Of a DNA stretch of 64,000 nucleotides, positions 10,393 through 20,900 are shown piece by piece. Every line of letters starts with the position of its first letter. The first letter of the stretch is position 1. This DNA comes from Kazachstania africana CBS 2517 (Eukaryota; Ascomycota; Saccharomycetes; Saccharomycetales; Saccharomycetaceae). The notes under the pieces are model-generated. The model was not told where the DNA came from and did not search any database. It saw nothing but the letters and a program-made list of their open reading frames with translations. The translations under genes were made by a program, and so were the position numbers. Location of the stretch: the NCBI RefSeq assembly GCF_000304475.1, contig NC_018944.1:861517-925516 (forward strand). Reading direction: 5' to 3'.

Positions 10393-10450
10393 AACCCTAA
10401 TATCTGCCATATTTTTCACTGCGAAAAATTTTTCTTTTGAAAGTCATCGC
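10393..10450 (+). promoter_or_regulatory. UTP9 promoter: Tbf1-like, RRPE and PAC-like motifs
   Basis: AACCCTAA lies at 10393-10400, CGAAAAATTTTTC (RRPE) at 10422-10434 and GTCATCGC (one mismatch from the PAC element CTCATCGC) at 10443-10450. They sit 120-180 bp before the UTP9 ATG. RRPE plus PAC is the standard ribosome-biogenesis promoter pair in yeasts. Confidence 0.6.
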
Positions 10451-10573
10451 AAAATTATATATTATGAAGAAGAGCATTTCGATACTTAGAATAGTGTGAA
10501 AGGAGTGTTTCTATTGCTGTCTGAGACTTGGCGTAGGTTGCTTTGATATTGAAAAATAGAAGAAAAAGGAAGA

Positions 10574-12286
10574 ATGAGCTCAAAAGTGGATCTGGTTGCT
10601 AGCTTCTCGCAGGATGCAAGACAGTTTGCGTTCCAATCTGGTATTGCACAAAAGAATACAGTCGATCTTTACCCATTAGATCCTAGTAATAACTACGAAG
10701 TGAATAGTTCGTTGGTAGAACGTTTAGATTACGAAAACAACGATTTAAAGGCATCAGAACTATTGTTTCTAGGCTGGTGTTCCAGTGTATCTGGTGAAGA
10801 TGAGAAGAAAGTAAAAAGAAAGCGTGGTGAAGGAGAGGAAGAATATCAAAAGGAACTACAGGATAGAACACTAGAAAATGTATTTGTGAATGGATTCTCT
10901 GAAGGACAGCTTGTCATATTTTCATCAAACGGTAAGAGTATTGTTAATATCATTCGTAATAAGCAAGAATTTTTAAACATCACCACAGAAAAGTCCCACA
11001 TTTGGGCGCTAGATTCAGATAAATGTGTGAAAAAGTATCAATATAATGTGGCAAAACCATTAAAAACTTTTCATTTGACTGATGGTAAAGATGAGGGCAT
11101 TACAGGATTCCAAGTTATGAAAGTGAACAATGAGACTGAGTACTTATTCCTAATTACAGAACAGCATATCCATATTATTGATCCAAGTAAGAGAAGACCG
11201 ACAACTGTAGCCAAACTCGATATATTTGGTGCCATCGCTTGTGCTTTGTCGAGCGATGGTAAATACTTAATTGTTGCAGATATAGAGAAGATTTCTGTAT
11301 TTGAATTTGAAACTCAAAAGTTTGTTCAATCGTGGGATGTTCAAGCTGAAAGATTAGAAATCATTAACGATTTGGTGGTAGCTTTGGGAGTCAGCGGTAA
11401 AATTTCCGTTTTCAAATTAGGTGAAAATGATAGTATAAGCACTGTTAGAGTGGCTAATTCGGAGATTATTGAGTTCAGCAAAGTCGGCACTAGTATTATG
11501 CTTGCCTGGCTAAACGTCAACGAACCAAATTTCAAACTTCTGTCATTGGAAAATATTAGTGGTAACAAAGAGATTGTCATAAACGAAGAAGAGGAAGAAG
11601 AACAAGAAAATATCAGTGAAATTGAAAAGGACAACCCTGCAGGTGAAGAGGTCAAGGATGTGAAGGTAGATGAAGCGTCGAAGGCTGGTGAAAAGAATCA
11701 ACAAAAGAAGAAGAAAAAGATAACACAAGATGAAAAGAATGAACTAACTTTGAGTTTGAAAAGTGCATTAGAATCAAATTCAGGGAATGAACAAATAATA
11801 AAACTACTTACTTCCGAAGGATGGGATAAAGCGAGAATCATTGAGTTCATCTCTAAACAGCATGATTCAGAAACTTTACTATCCAATTTATTCAGCATTG
11901 TTGTTACTGAATTACAAAAAACTGTTTGGAGTGATAGCCACATGCTGCGCAGTTGGTGTAAATTGTTAATAACATTGAAACCCGTCCTTCTTGCGACGCA
12001 AGACAAGAAATTTAAGAAAAATCTAAAACATCTCAGACAATCTTTAAAATCATCAAGCGATACAGTCCATATCCTAGTAGGAATACAAGGTAGACTAGAA
12101 ATGCTTCATCAACAGGACATTTTAAGGCAAGAATTAGCGAAGCTTTCTGTCGGAAACGACGGTATGGAAGCGGATGTCATAGAAGAAGGTGAAGCAGACA
12201 ACGATGAAGATGACGGGGACTCAATAACCTACGTCAACGGTGAAACAGATGTGTTTATTGATGCACCGGAATATAAGAAAGAGTAA
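10574..12286 (+). CDS. UTP9: U3 snoRNP/UtpA subunit Utp9
   Basis: The product is 570 residues, close to the 575 of S. cerevisiae Utp9 (YHR196W). The N-terminal two thirds reads as a beta-propeller-like region. A highly charged linker follows (about 335-395, EEEEEEQE and KKKKK stretches), then a helical Utp12-type C-terminal domain (about 395-530) and an acidic tail. Utp9 belongs to the t-UTP/UtpA complex, which acts in the nucleolus in rDNA transcription and the first steps of 18S rRNA processing. Its promoter carries RRPE and PAC-like motifs. Like EGD2, the gene lies on chromosome VIII in S. cerevisiae. Confidence 0.93.
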   Translation: MSSKVDLVASFSQDARQFAFQSGIAQKNTVDLYPLDPSNNYEVNSSLVERLDYENNDLKASELLFLGWCSSVSGEDEKKVKRKRGEGEEEYQKELQDRTLENVFVNGFSEGQLVIFSSNGKSIVNIIRNKQEFLNITTEKSHIWALDSDKCVKKYQYNVAKPLKTFHLTDGKDEGITGFQVMKVNNETEYLFLITEQHIHIIDPSKRRPTTVAKLDIFGAIACALSSDGKYLIVADIEKISVFEFETQKFVQSWDVQAERLEIINDLVVALGVSGKISVFKLGENDSISTVRVANSEIIEFSKVGTSIMLAWLNVNEPNFKLLSLENISGNKEIVINEEEEEEQENISEIEKDNPAGEEVKDVKVDEASKAGEKNQQKKKKKITQDEKNELTLSLKSALESNSGNEQIIKLLTSEGWDKARIIEFISKQHDSETLLSNLFSIVVTELQKTVWSDSHMLRSWCKLLITLKPVLLATQDKKFKKNLKHLRQSLKSSSDTVHILVGIQGRLEMLHQQDILRQELAKLSVGNDGMEADVIEEGEADNDEDDGDSITYVNGETDVFIDAPEYKKE

Positions 12287-12497
12287 TCATTAGACTTTGC
12301 ATATAGATTTTTGTACAAATAACCTCAAAAAAATATGAAAAAAAACAGGATATAGTAACAGCCAAATATCCATTTCAGTTCAATTTCCAGCCTATTGATG
12401 CTAGAATATTGAGCTCTCGATTTTACTACTTTTCAGTACGTATAATTGACTCCGGATTAGTGAAGTTTCCAGACTCGGAAAGTCATCTCATTTTGCT

Positions 12498-12520
12498 CGA
12501 TGAGCTTTGAAAAATTTTTC
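12498..12520 (+). promoter_or_regulatory. PAC and RRPE elements upstream of XPT1
   Basis: CGATGAGCT (PAC core, 12498-12506) is followed one base later by TGAAAAATTTTTC (RRPE, 12508-12520), 73 bp before the XPT1 ATG. The close pair suggests co-regulation with ribosome-biogenesis genes. Confidence 0.65.
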
Positions 12521-12592
12521 AATACAAAATTATTTTAATTTATATAACAGCTAGTTGGAAAGAGATGACGGTACCAAGCCCAATAATATCAG

Positions 12593-13222
12593 ATGTCAGA
12601 CGTTCAGAAGATCTATATTTCGTATAACAATATACATAAACTTTGCCAAAAGATTGCCAATGAAATTTTGGAGAGAAATGAGAGACCAGATATCATTATC
12701 GGTATTTCTGGTGGTGGATTAATTCCTGCCAGAATAATAAGAACTTTCTTGAAGCAACAGGGCCAAAAGAACATTCCAATCCAAGCTATTGGTTTATCCC
12801 TTTACGAAGATATGGGCCTAGAAGATGGTGTCGAAAAGATTGGTAAGGAAGTTATCAGAACTCAGTGGTTAGATTTTGGTGCGTTAAGCGAGCATTTCGA
12901 CTCTTTGATTGGTAAGAAGATTTTGATTGTCGATGAAGTTGACGATACCAGAACCACATTACACTATGCTATCAGTGAATTGCAAAAGGAAGTGAAGGAA
13001 CAACAAGTCAAATTAAACAGACTAGATGAAGAAACTGCCTTTTCTATCTTTGTCTTACATAACAAGGACAAGCCAAAGAGAGCAGAATTGCCAAAGGACC
13101 TTATGGAATCTGGCCACTATTTGGTCGGTGAAACTGTTCCAGATGAATGGTTATGCTATCCTTGGGAAGCTGATGACATCGAAGAACACACAAGATTGGC
13201 TAAATTGCAAGGAAATGATTAA
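12593..13222 (+). CDS. XPT1: Xanthine-guanine phosphoribosyltransferase
   Basis: The product is 209 residues, the same length as S. cerevisiae Xpt1 (YJR133W). It has a type I phosphoribosyltransferase fold: an early IIGISGGGLIPARI loop (about 35-48) and the PRPP-binding signature ILIVDEVDDTRTT (about 110-122). It converts xanthine, and probably guanine, with PRPP to the nucleotide in purine salvage. The sequence ends with a conserved PDEWLCYPWE segment. It lies in the expected place between NMD5 and SGM1, apart from the intervening UTP9. The PAC and RRPE motifs just upstream suggest expression follows growth rate. Confidence 0.95.
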   Translation: MSDVQKIYISYNNIHKLCQKIANEILERNERPDIIIGISGGGLIPARIIRTFLKQQGQKNIPIQAIGLSLYEDMGLEDGVEKIGKEVIRTQWLDFGALSEHFDSLIGKKILIVDEVDDTRTTLHYAISELQKEVKEQQVKLNRLDEETAFSIFVLHNKDKPKRAELPKDLMESGHYLVGETVPDEWLCYPWEADDIEEHTRLAKLQGND

Positions 13223-13279
13223 AAGGTACTTCTTTATACGAATGTGTATATATCTGTTAACGTATAGTTGTTGAATAAA

Positions 13280-15130
13280 TTATTTCAGATCGGAAATTTT
13301 TTCTTGAATTTCGACCATCTGTTGAACTTGTAAATGCAGCATTTCCTTAAGGTCACTAACATCATTCTCTAGTTCTTGATTTTGTTCTGCCTTTTCGCCT
13401 AACACTTGCAGTGAGGCCTCCAATTTATGATTTAATTCGTTAATGCGCAGTTGAAGGTTTTCATTTTCTTCCTTCAACGATTGATATTGGCCATTTTCAT
13501 TCATTAATCTCAAGATTTCTTCATTAGCATTACTTTTCTCATGAGAAAGATTATTGTATCGATCTTGTATTGATTTTAATTCACCTTCTAGTCTTCTAAT
13601 CTCCGCACCTAATCTAGTGACAATTTGTGTAGTACCGGAGTCAATGTTATTACTGTTTGATTGTATATTAGTGCTAGGCTTACGGAATAACGAAGCCGAA
13701 CTATTTCTCATGAATGAATCATCATTGTAAGCATGTTGTGTCATTGTGGCAGCTTCATCTGGTATTTCGTTTATATCAATTTGTAAATTCGAATTATCAT
13801 CTGTTACCGTATTTTTTCGTTCATCCTGAGGTTTTTCTTCTATAGACAATAAAGAGGATTCGGCCTGAAGAAACCAGTCCTCATGAGATCCATTTTCAAA
13901 GTGTTTGATTATTTCGTTTGCACTGTGATCTTCTTTGATATTATTTTCTAATTGTGATTTTTGAATCATGTATTTACTCTCTAAGAGGTTATAATCGTCT
14001 TTCAAATTATTCAATGACATTTCTAAAATACTCGTTTTGTTTGAAGTCTCTTTGAATTGTAGCCTCAATGTTTTACTCTCCTCCTTTTTCGCTTCAATTT
14101 CAGTAACTAACCTCGAATTTTCTACTTTTAAATTCTGAATCTCTGTATTAAGACCTGTTATAAGCTTCTCTTTTTCTCCTAGAGAAGTTTCTAAATTAGT
14201 CATCTTCAAATTTAATTGAAACTCAATAGATTCCCAATTTTTTTTGCTTGAAGTAAGCTGTTCTTGCAAGAGTGAATAGCTTTCTGTATTTATAGCCCCG
14301 CCTTCCTTATCATCAGCTGTTGACTCAGAACCGCTCAACTGAATTCTAAGCTGCTCTAAGCTTGATTCTAGGGATATTATGTGCTCATTATTCGACTCAA
14401 TTAGACGCTTTACTTTTTCCTCATGATCATTTTTTTCTTGTTTTGAAGAGGCTTCAAGAGCTTGGATCGTAGCATTCAATTCTTCAATAGTACGTTCCTT
14501 GCTCTCCAGTTTAGTCTCTATGTTTTTCCAATCTTCTTCCCTCTTCGTAAGCTCCTTAAAATTAGATTCTCCTTCTTTATTAATTTTATTCAATGCTGCG
14601 AGTTCTTTTTTTAATTGATCTATCTTTACGGTATTCTTCTTATCGGCAGATTTCAAAATGTCGTACTCGTTTTCAAGTTTTGTAGATTTCTCCTCCAATT
14701 GACTGATTGTGTATAGACTTTTTTTTTCATTCTTGGATAGAAGCTCATTTGTCTTCTCCAGTTTCTGGATGGACTCGTCTTTCTCTTTAACTAATCTGAA
14801 AAGACTAGAATCTTGCGTCTTGTTTAACTTTTCCACGTTAGGCCTTATCAACTCTATAAGTCTTATGGGATCCAATTCCATGAAATTATCAGGCAGACAT
14901 TGTTTGAAAAAAGGATCCAACTCGTACTCTTCTTGTTTATGAGGCTCAGTTTCCGCAAGAATCTGACTGCTGTGGTCTGCCTCTGCATCTGAATCCAACG
15001 GTAAGGGACTGGGAGAAGGTGAAGACAGAGCTGCATTTAATGCAGGTTTCTTCGACTTCTTTTTGCCCTTCTTACTTGCGGCTAAAGAGAGCCGTTCTTC
15101 TAAAGATAGCTTTTTATTGCTTGAGGACAT
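13280..15130 (-). CDS. SGM1: Golgi coiled-coil protein Sgm1
   Basis: The product is 616 residues from an ATG at 15130; the codon upstream in frame at 15133 is TTG. The N-terminus (KKLSLEERLSLAASKKGKKK) matches Sgm1 (YJR134C, 707 residues). A long coiled coil of Glu, Lys and Leu heptads fills about 110-400 and again 510-616, with a less ordered Ser/Asn-rich part between. The C-terminal coil resembles the TMF/golgin region that binds the Rab GTPase Ypt6 at the Golgi. The order XPT1-SGM1-MCM22 is as in S. cerevisiae. It is somewhat shorter than the S. cerevisiae protein, as is common for coiled coils. Confidence 0.88.
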   Translation of the reverse strand: MSSSNKKLSLEERLSLAASKKGKKKSKKPALNAALSSPSPSPLPLDSDAEADHSSQILAETEPHKQEEYELDPFFKQCLPDNFMELDPIRLIELIRPNVEKLNKTQDSSLFRLVKEKDESIQKLEKTNELLSKNEKKSLYTISQLEEKSTKLENEYDILKSADKKNTVKIDQLKKELAALNKINKEGESNFKELTKREEDWKNIETKLESKERTIEELNATIQALEASSKQEKNDHEEKVKRLIESNNEHIISLESSLEQLRIQLSGSESTADDKEGGAINTESYSLLQEQLTSSKKNWESIEFQLNLKMTNLETSLGEKEKLITGLNTEIQNLKVENSRLVTEIEAKKEESKTLRLQFKETSNKTSILEMSLNNLKDDYNLLESKYMIQKSQLENNIKEDHSANEIIKHFENGSHEDWFLQAESSLLSIEEKPQDERKNTVTDDNSNLQIDINEIPDEAATMTQHAYNDDSFMRNSSASLFRKPSTNIQSNSNNIDSGTTQIVTRLGAEIRRLEGELKSIQDRYNNLSHEKSNANEEILRLMNENGQYQSLKEENENLQLRINELNHKLEASLQVLGEKAEQNQELENDVSDLKEMLHLQVQQMVEIQEKISDLK

Positions 15131-15358
15131 CAATTGAACTTTGTGTTAGCAACATGCGCTCCTCCCCCCTGGCTGTATATCAGCTTTTGCAATAGCAACT
15201 CTGTGGTGCATGTTGTCCTCTTTAAACTTGTTTTTCCCTCCACGGGCCTCATTCATCAAACTTGAAAAACTTCATCTGCGCAAGCCATCAAATACGTAAT
15301 GAGCCTAGTCGAGGACGTCTCGTGGCTTAAATTTCAACTTTAAGGTCAGGGCAAATGG

Positions 15359-16024
15359 TTAAAATCCATCGTCCGTGAAATTGATGAGTCTGACTGTATC
15401 GCTGGTTTCGTCAATCTCGATCAAATCAGCCTTTAACAGTAATCTAAACATCTTTTTTGAATCGTCAGATTCTTGGAAATCCTGCTGTCTTACACTGGGG
15501 TCTGACTTAACAAGCCTCTTGAAAAGACTGTACACAGATTCTACGTGGTTCCCTTGCTTAAATAGCGTCTCTTTCAGCATAGTTTCCAGTCTTGCCCATA
15601 AAGCATTGTTTTCTTCCACTAACGATGGTCTCACTGCAAGAGACGTCCCCTTGCCGGTTGAACCCTTTTCGAATAAATTGACTAGAACCTCTAGATCTCT
15701 GTTAACCTTCTTCTGCGTCTCGATCATAGACCTGATATTCTTATTATACTCCGTATTCAAGGAAATCCAGTCATTGGAACTATCCTTCCGCAAACGTAAA
15801 CTAGTACTAACCAAACTGACCCCAAGTGGATCAGAACGTTCTGTAAAAACCATGGGCTTCTTCATCAACTCCCTAAACTTGCCGTCGTTCTGCAAATTCT
15901 GCGATTTGTCTGCTTTGCTCAGATTCTTTATTGTTTCATTTGCCTGGTTCAAAAAATATTGCTTGTTTTCCACTTGGGTCTCCAAGCTTCTGAGATAGGC
16001 ATCAACTGAGCCGTCAGCAGTCAT
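15359..16024 (-). CDS. MCM22: Kinetochore protein Mcm22 (CENP-K type)
   Basis: The product is 221 residues, against 239 in S. cerevisiae Mcm22 (YJR135C). It is fast-evolving and mostly helical, with coiled-coil stretches near residues 5-35 and 85-115. The identification rests mainly on position (SGM1-MCM22-TIM8) and size, with weak sequence features. In S. cerevisiae Mcm22 joins Ctf3 and Mcm16 in the Ctf19 inner-kinetochore complex, the equivalent of CENP-H/I/K, and helps sister-chromatid cohesion at centromeres. Confidence 0.75.
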   Translation of the reverse strand: MTADGSVDAYLRSLETQVENKQYFLNQANETIKNLSKADKSQNLQNDGKFRELMKKPMVFTERSDPLGVSLVSTSLRLRKDSSNDWISLNTEYNKNIRSMIETQKKVNRDLEVLVNLFEKGSTGKGTSLAVRPSLVEENNALWARLETMLKETLFKQGNHVESVYSLFKRLVKSDPSVRQQDFQESDDSKKMFRLLLKADLIEIDETSDTVRLINFTDDGF

Positions 16025-16181
16025 CTTAGCCTCACCTTGTCTTGCGCTCTACAGTCTCGAAACAGTATATACGTTTCTACTACATAAATTTTCAATTCCG
16101 CGTATCACTTTCTATGTAATTGTTAATTGACTATATATGTTCAAGAACAGCAAGCGTGAGAGCCAATTAGAAGCACGCATG

Positions 16182-16463
16182 ATGTCTCCTAGTAATGGGA
16201 AGTTTCTAGATTCTACTGAGCTGAGCCAGCTAGATGACTCTTCCAAGAATGAAATGGTAACTTTTCTTGATAACGAAACATCGAAACAAAAAGTTCAGAT
16301 GTCCATACACCAATTTACTAATACTTGCTTCAGAAACTGCGTTGCAAGTGCAAATAGTAGCAGTTTATCTCCGCAAGAAGAGCAGTGTTTGGCTAATTGT
16401 GTCAATAATTTTCTAGATACAAAGATTAGAGTTGTAAAAGGCCTTCAACATGTCAAGGAATGA
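16182..16463 (+). CDS. TIM8: Mitochondrial intermembrane-space chaperone Tim8
   Basis: This is a small Tim protein with the twin CX3C motif (CFRNC and CLANC, 15-16 residues apart), which forms two disulfides after import. The SKQKVQMSIHQFTN segment before the first motif is nearly invariant in Tim8. Tim8 pairs with Tim13 to carry hydrophobic carriers such as Tim23 across the intermembrane space. Three in-frame ATGs exist, at 16137, 16179 and 16182. The last has A at -3 and gives 93 residues, closest to the 87 of S. cerevisiae, so it is chosen here; the longest form would be 108. Confidence 0.92.
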   Translation: MSPSNGKFLDSTELSQLDDSSKNEMVTFLDNETSKQKVQMSIHQFTNTCFRNCVASANSSSLSPQEEQCLANCVNNFLDTKIRVVKGLQHVKE

Positions 16464-16509
16464 ATATAGCTTTTTCTTATTTATATATTCTGTACGTACA
16501 TATCAATAG

Positions 16510-17748
16510 CTAACTAAATAGTTTATTTAATCTCACACGTTCATGTTTCATGCTTTCAATATCACTACCATTTAGATTTAATCTGAATACAAGAGCTTTC
16601 AGTTTTTTCAAGATTAGATCGTTTACTATACCTTCATTCTCACATTTTTCGAATAATATTATTATCATTGCCAGAAAATCGTACTGATGTGCAATAATTC
16701 TTTCATTATCGTATCCAGCAGCATCGATAACACTCTCCAGTACATTTATTATCGCATTTACGAGACTCTTTGACGTGGTTATGAACGGATCTCTCACAAG
16801 ATATTCACCCACTGTGAAAATTATTCTCTGTAAATAGGGCACGCAAGTTTCTCCAAGTGATCTTATCATGGGGCACATTATATCAGATATTACCAATTCA
16901 CTCAGCTTTTCATACCGTATACCAATTCTCGGTATTACATGTTGCAATAGAATTTGAGACAGTATCTTGGCACCAATCATATCTTTGCAATCCTTTATAT
17001 CGTACTGCGCCTTGTATAAACAACGTAAAGTGGGGATAACCGCCTCGAATACACTGATGCTGTCTTCCATTGAATAGGTAGGTGGTAAATAGTAGCATAA
17101 ATTTCTAACCATGGGCTCCGTAAGGTCGAACAGGCCTGTCTCCTTGAAGGAAATCCACTTGTCGGAAACATCAATAAAACATCTATCAACAAGCGTTCCC
17201 AGTAACTTCACTCCATTGAGTTTAATGCCTCTCAAATCAGTTGTATCATCTAACAGACTTAATATGCCTGGTCTAATCCACCAAAGATTCTCAGATATCT
17301 GATTTCGTGGCAAATTTAACAAAATCGTATTGAAAATTGGAATGTCTTTTAACCCTCCTTGCGACTTCCAGTCACTCATAATTTTATCACCTTTCAATGC
17401 TAACCCTAGTTGCGGTTTAAGACCATTTTGTTCATCTTTACCTCGATGACCCAATTTTTGTAAAGAATTTCTGACATCATCGATAAGCTGTGGAAGAAGA
17501 TTGGAGTCCTTCGCACATAATTCTTCCATAGTACTGATAGCAATCTTCCTGACTTTCATGTCTGGATCCATGGTAAAATATGATAGGGCCTTTATGGCAT
17601 TGTACCGTATATATTTCAAATTATGTCTAGATGCATCTTCTTTTAAAATCACACTAAGGGTTTCGATGTCTTCTTTTAATTCACTATCAGCCTGTGGTAC
17701 CTCGATAGTATTACACTTGGCTACAAACCGTTCATAGAGCCCTGTCAT
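16510..17748 (-). CDS. TTI2: TTT complex subunit Tti2
   Basis: The product is 412 residues from the ATG at 17748, against 421 for S. cerevisiae Tti2 (YJR136C); the frame continues upstream only to a TTG at 17754. It is an all-helical, HEAT-like protein. A segment near residues 50-70 (YIRYNAIKALSYFTMDPDMKVRKIA) resembles a HEAT repeat. With Tel2 and Tti1 it forms the TTT complex, which with Hsp90 matures PIKK kinases (Tor, Mec1, Tel1, Tra1). The position next to TIM8 and MET5 confirms the call. Confidence 0.88.
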   Translation of the reverse strand: MTGLYERFVAKCNTIEVPQADSELKEDIETLSVILKEDASRHNLKYIRYNAIKALSYFTMDPDMKVRKIAISTMEELCAKDSNLLPQLIDDVRNSLQKLGHRGKDEQNGLKPQLGLALKGDKIMSDWKSQGGLKDIPIFNTILLNLPRNQISENLWWIRPGILSLLDDTTDLRGIKLNGVKLLGTLVDRCFIDVSDKWISFKETGLFDLTEPMVRNLCYYLPPTYSMEDSISVFEAVIPTLRCLYKAQYDIKDCKDMIGAKILSQILLQHVIPRIGIRYEKLSELVISDIMCPMIRSLGETCVPYLQRIIFTVGEYLVRDPFITTSKSLVNAIINVLESVIDAAGYDNERIIAHQYDFLAMIIILFEKCENEGIVNDLILKKLKALVFRLNLNGSDIESMKHERVRLNKLFS

Positions 17749-17905
17749 ATTCAAAATATAGCCCTATTTTAGGAGAGTCCTCATACTTTGCCTGCTATTA
17801 ATCAAAATCAGTTTGGATTTTTTATCTGATATTAAAGCGATTTAATAAGCAATGTGGAAAAATACATATATATACAAATAAATAGTGATAAATAATAAAT
17901 AATAA

Positions 17906-20900
17906 TTAATAAGCATCTATGGCTATATTATCGTGAAAATCTCTGCCATCGATGGTAGGTTGGATAACTTTGGATCTTACGAGGAAATCACCGAATTTCT
18001 CGTTTTCTTCCCTTTCTAGAGCCCATTTTTTAAAAAGTGGTCTTAGGATATCGACAATCTTGTCATCCTTTACAGACGCCCTGTACAGCTTGTTTAAACG
18101 CTGACCGTAGTAACCACCGCCTAACATGATGTTGTAAGTGTTAGGAGCCTTACCAACTAGTGCAATTTCAGCTAGCCATGGACGCGCACAACCATTGGCA
18201 CAGCCTGTAATTCTCAATACGATAGAATCATGGCGTAATCCATACTCTTCCAGCACACTTTCGATCTCAGTAACGATAATGGGGAAAAATCTTTCACTTT
18301 CTGCAAATCCTAGACCACATGTGGGTAAACCAACGCAGGAGGAGGACGATAGCCTTAAGCCACTCAAATCAAGGTTATCTAGCTTGTACCTGTTCAGTAT
18401 ATTTTTAATCGGTTCTAAATGATGGTCCTCTATGTTACTTACGATAATATGTTGATTCCCTGTCAATGTGAAGTTCCCTGAGTTGGTTTCTTGCATATAT
18501 TCAGCAACCTTTCTTAAACCGGTTTTCTGAGGCAAATCTGCTGTGTTGGTAACTCTACCATTCTCGATGTAAGCTGTGAAATGATTTAAACCATTTTCAT
18601 CTTTTACCCAACCAAAATAATCAATATTCGAATTAATTTGAAAGGGAACGCTAGGCAAGAATGTCTTTCCCCACATTCTCTCGATCTCCGCCTTAAAAAC
18701 ATGAAATCCTATTTCATCAATTGTGTATCTTAGACGTGCATGTTTACGATCCTTACGGTCACCATGATCTCTTTGGAAAATAACAATGGCTTCGATGGCG
18801 GGAATAACGTCTTCTATCTTAACAAAACCTAATAACTTACCAATTTTAGGGTACGTTTTCTTATTATTGTGAGTTGTACCCATACCACCACCAGCTAGCA
18901 TATTGAAACCTTGAATTATCTGTGTCTCTGGATCAACAACAGTCATTAATCCAACGTCACTAGACCAAACATCCACATCGTTGTATGGAGGGACAGTAAT
19001 ATTGATTTTGAATTTTCTTGGCAAGTAAGCAGGACCATAAATTGGCTCAACATCTACCAAAGTGTTACCACCTACCAAAGTTTTCTTCTTTCTGGGACCG
19101 CCCTTACGATTTGCAAACGTTTCAGGCCATAAAGGTTCATCACGGTCATCAACACCTTTCAACCAAATTTCGTGATATGCTGTAGTCTTTGGAAGAAAAT
19201 ACTCAGATGCCTTTGTAGCAAAATCGACAAGTTGCTTGTGTACCTTGGAATTCTTTGGAATAGCTGAAATCATTATGTCCCTATTAACATCACCGGAGCC
19301 GGCTAAAGTGTCCATAAACATCGAGTTCATGCTCCTAATGGTGTGTTTAATATTCTTTTTCAAAACCCCATGTAATTGGAAGGTAGCTCTATTTGTAATT
19401 TTAATAGTACCATTACCTGTTTCATCAGAAAGGTTATCCATACGAATATATTGTTCTGGGGTGGCAGTACCATGAGGGGTCCTCACTCTCGCCATAAAAG
19501 CATACAAAGGTTCTAGACCTTGGGCCTTACGTGATTCTCTTACATCACGGTCATCTTGCATGTACATGCCATGAAATTTCGCTAATTGTACATCATGAGG
19601 ATGAATAGTACCGGTAGATTCATTCACTAATTCTGAAGCTAATGTTCCCCTGAGGAAGTTTGAGGCCGATTTCACATCCTCTGAAGTGAATTCCTTTGGT
19701 TCCTCACCAACCTCCACATTAGATACGCCCAAAGCTTCCCAAAGCTGTGCTTCCCATACAGCGTATCCTGTTTGGTATCCGTCAGCGTCCTGATCGTCAC
19801 CGAGTCCCAGTGGAACTAGTGGAATAGCCGTCAAGAACTCTAATCTGGCATATAAATCCTTGCATGGCTTGTTATAGTAGCGCGCATCCTCCTTACGCGG
19901 CCAGTACTCCGAATCACCAAGACCAAACACAGCAAACTTCAATGTAGAGAAGTCTAAATCGGAACTATTTCTGATCTCATCCCAGAAAGACTTCCCGTCC
20001 TGAGGAAACTCACCTTGTCCTGCCGTAGAAGTGATAAATACAACGTTCTCCTCACCTGCAAGCTCTTCTACGATTATATCGTCCATCGATAGAACAGTGG
20101 CCTTCAAGCCTCTAGCAGACGCCCTGTTACCCAATTGAGCAGCCAACCCGGATGCATTGCCACCGTCGGAAGCATAGTAGATGTGGACCGGGGGACCAGA
20201 AAGACCTTCTAGCAGTTCGTCAAAGGCGGCCTTTGCTCTCTTTTCCTGTTTCCTTGTAATAGCATCACTAGCAGACGTGGCTAAAGTTCTTGAGATTCGG
20301 GGGTTTCTTCTCGTCAGTAGTGTCAGTTTGTTCTCTCTGTCAAGGAATGACTGCAACTCCTTCTTCAACACGGATGAATCAAGCTGGAATGATTCCTCAC
20401 CATCAATATCATCCTTACTTGGATCGAATCTGTATAGAGGCCAATAACCGGATTCCACAGCGTTCTTTGTTTCCTTCAACACCTCCAACGGCGTGTCATT
20501 TTCATTGTGGTATGGTAAATAGGCCAGAACAATGGAGGGACCGTTGAATCTCGAGGCTTCAATGAAGGCAGCCAGCATCTGTGTGTACGAAGAATAGACA
20601 GCAACGGAGGCGACGTAGACATGGTGAAAGTTCATGGCATACAACCCAACATCTTTCTTTCTCTCATGGGATTGTCTGCGAACATCGTGTGGCTCAGAAT
20701 CGATCAGCAGCATGTTGATGTTCTTCTTTGATGAGAGCACTTGGTGGACACCGGAGTTACCCAAATCGAACGACCAAGCATCCGAGCCAACCAGCCACGA
20801 TGACTTAAACTCGAAGTGTTGAGCAGATGGTGCCACGTTCAATATATTTAAGGCGGCTTGAGAATCTTGATTGGTCTCTAAAATTTTGTAGAGTTCATCT

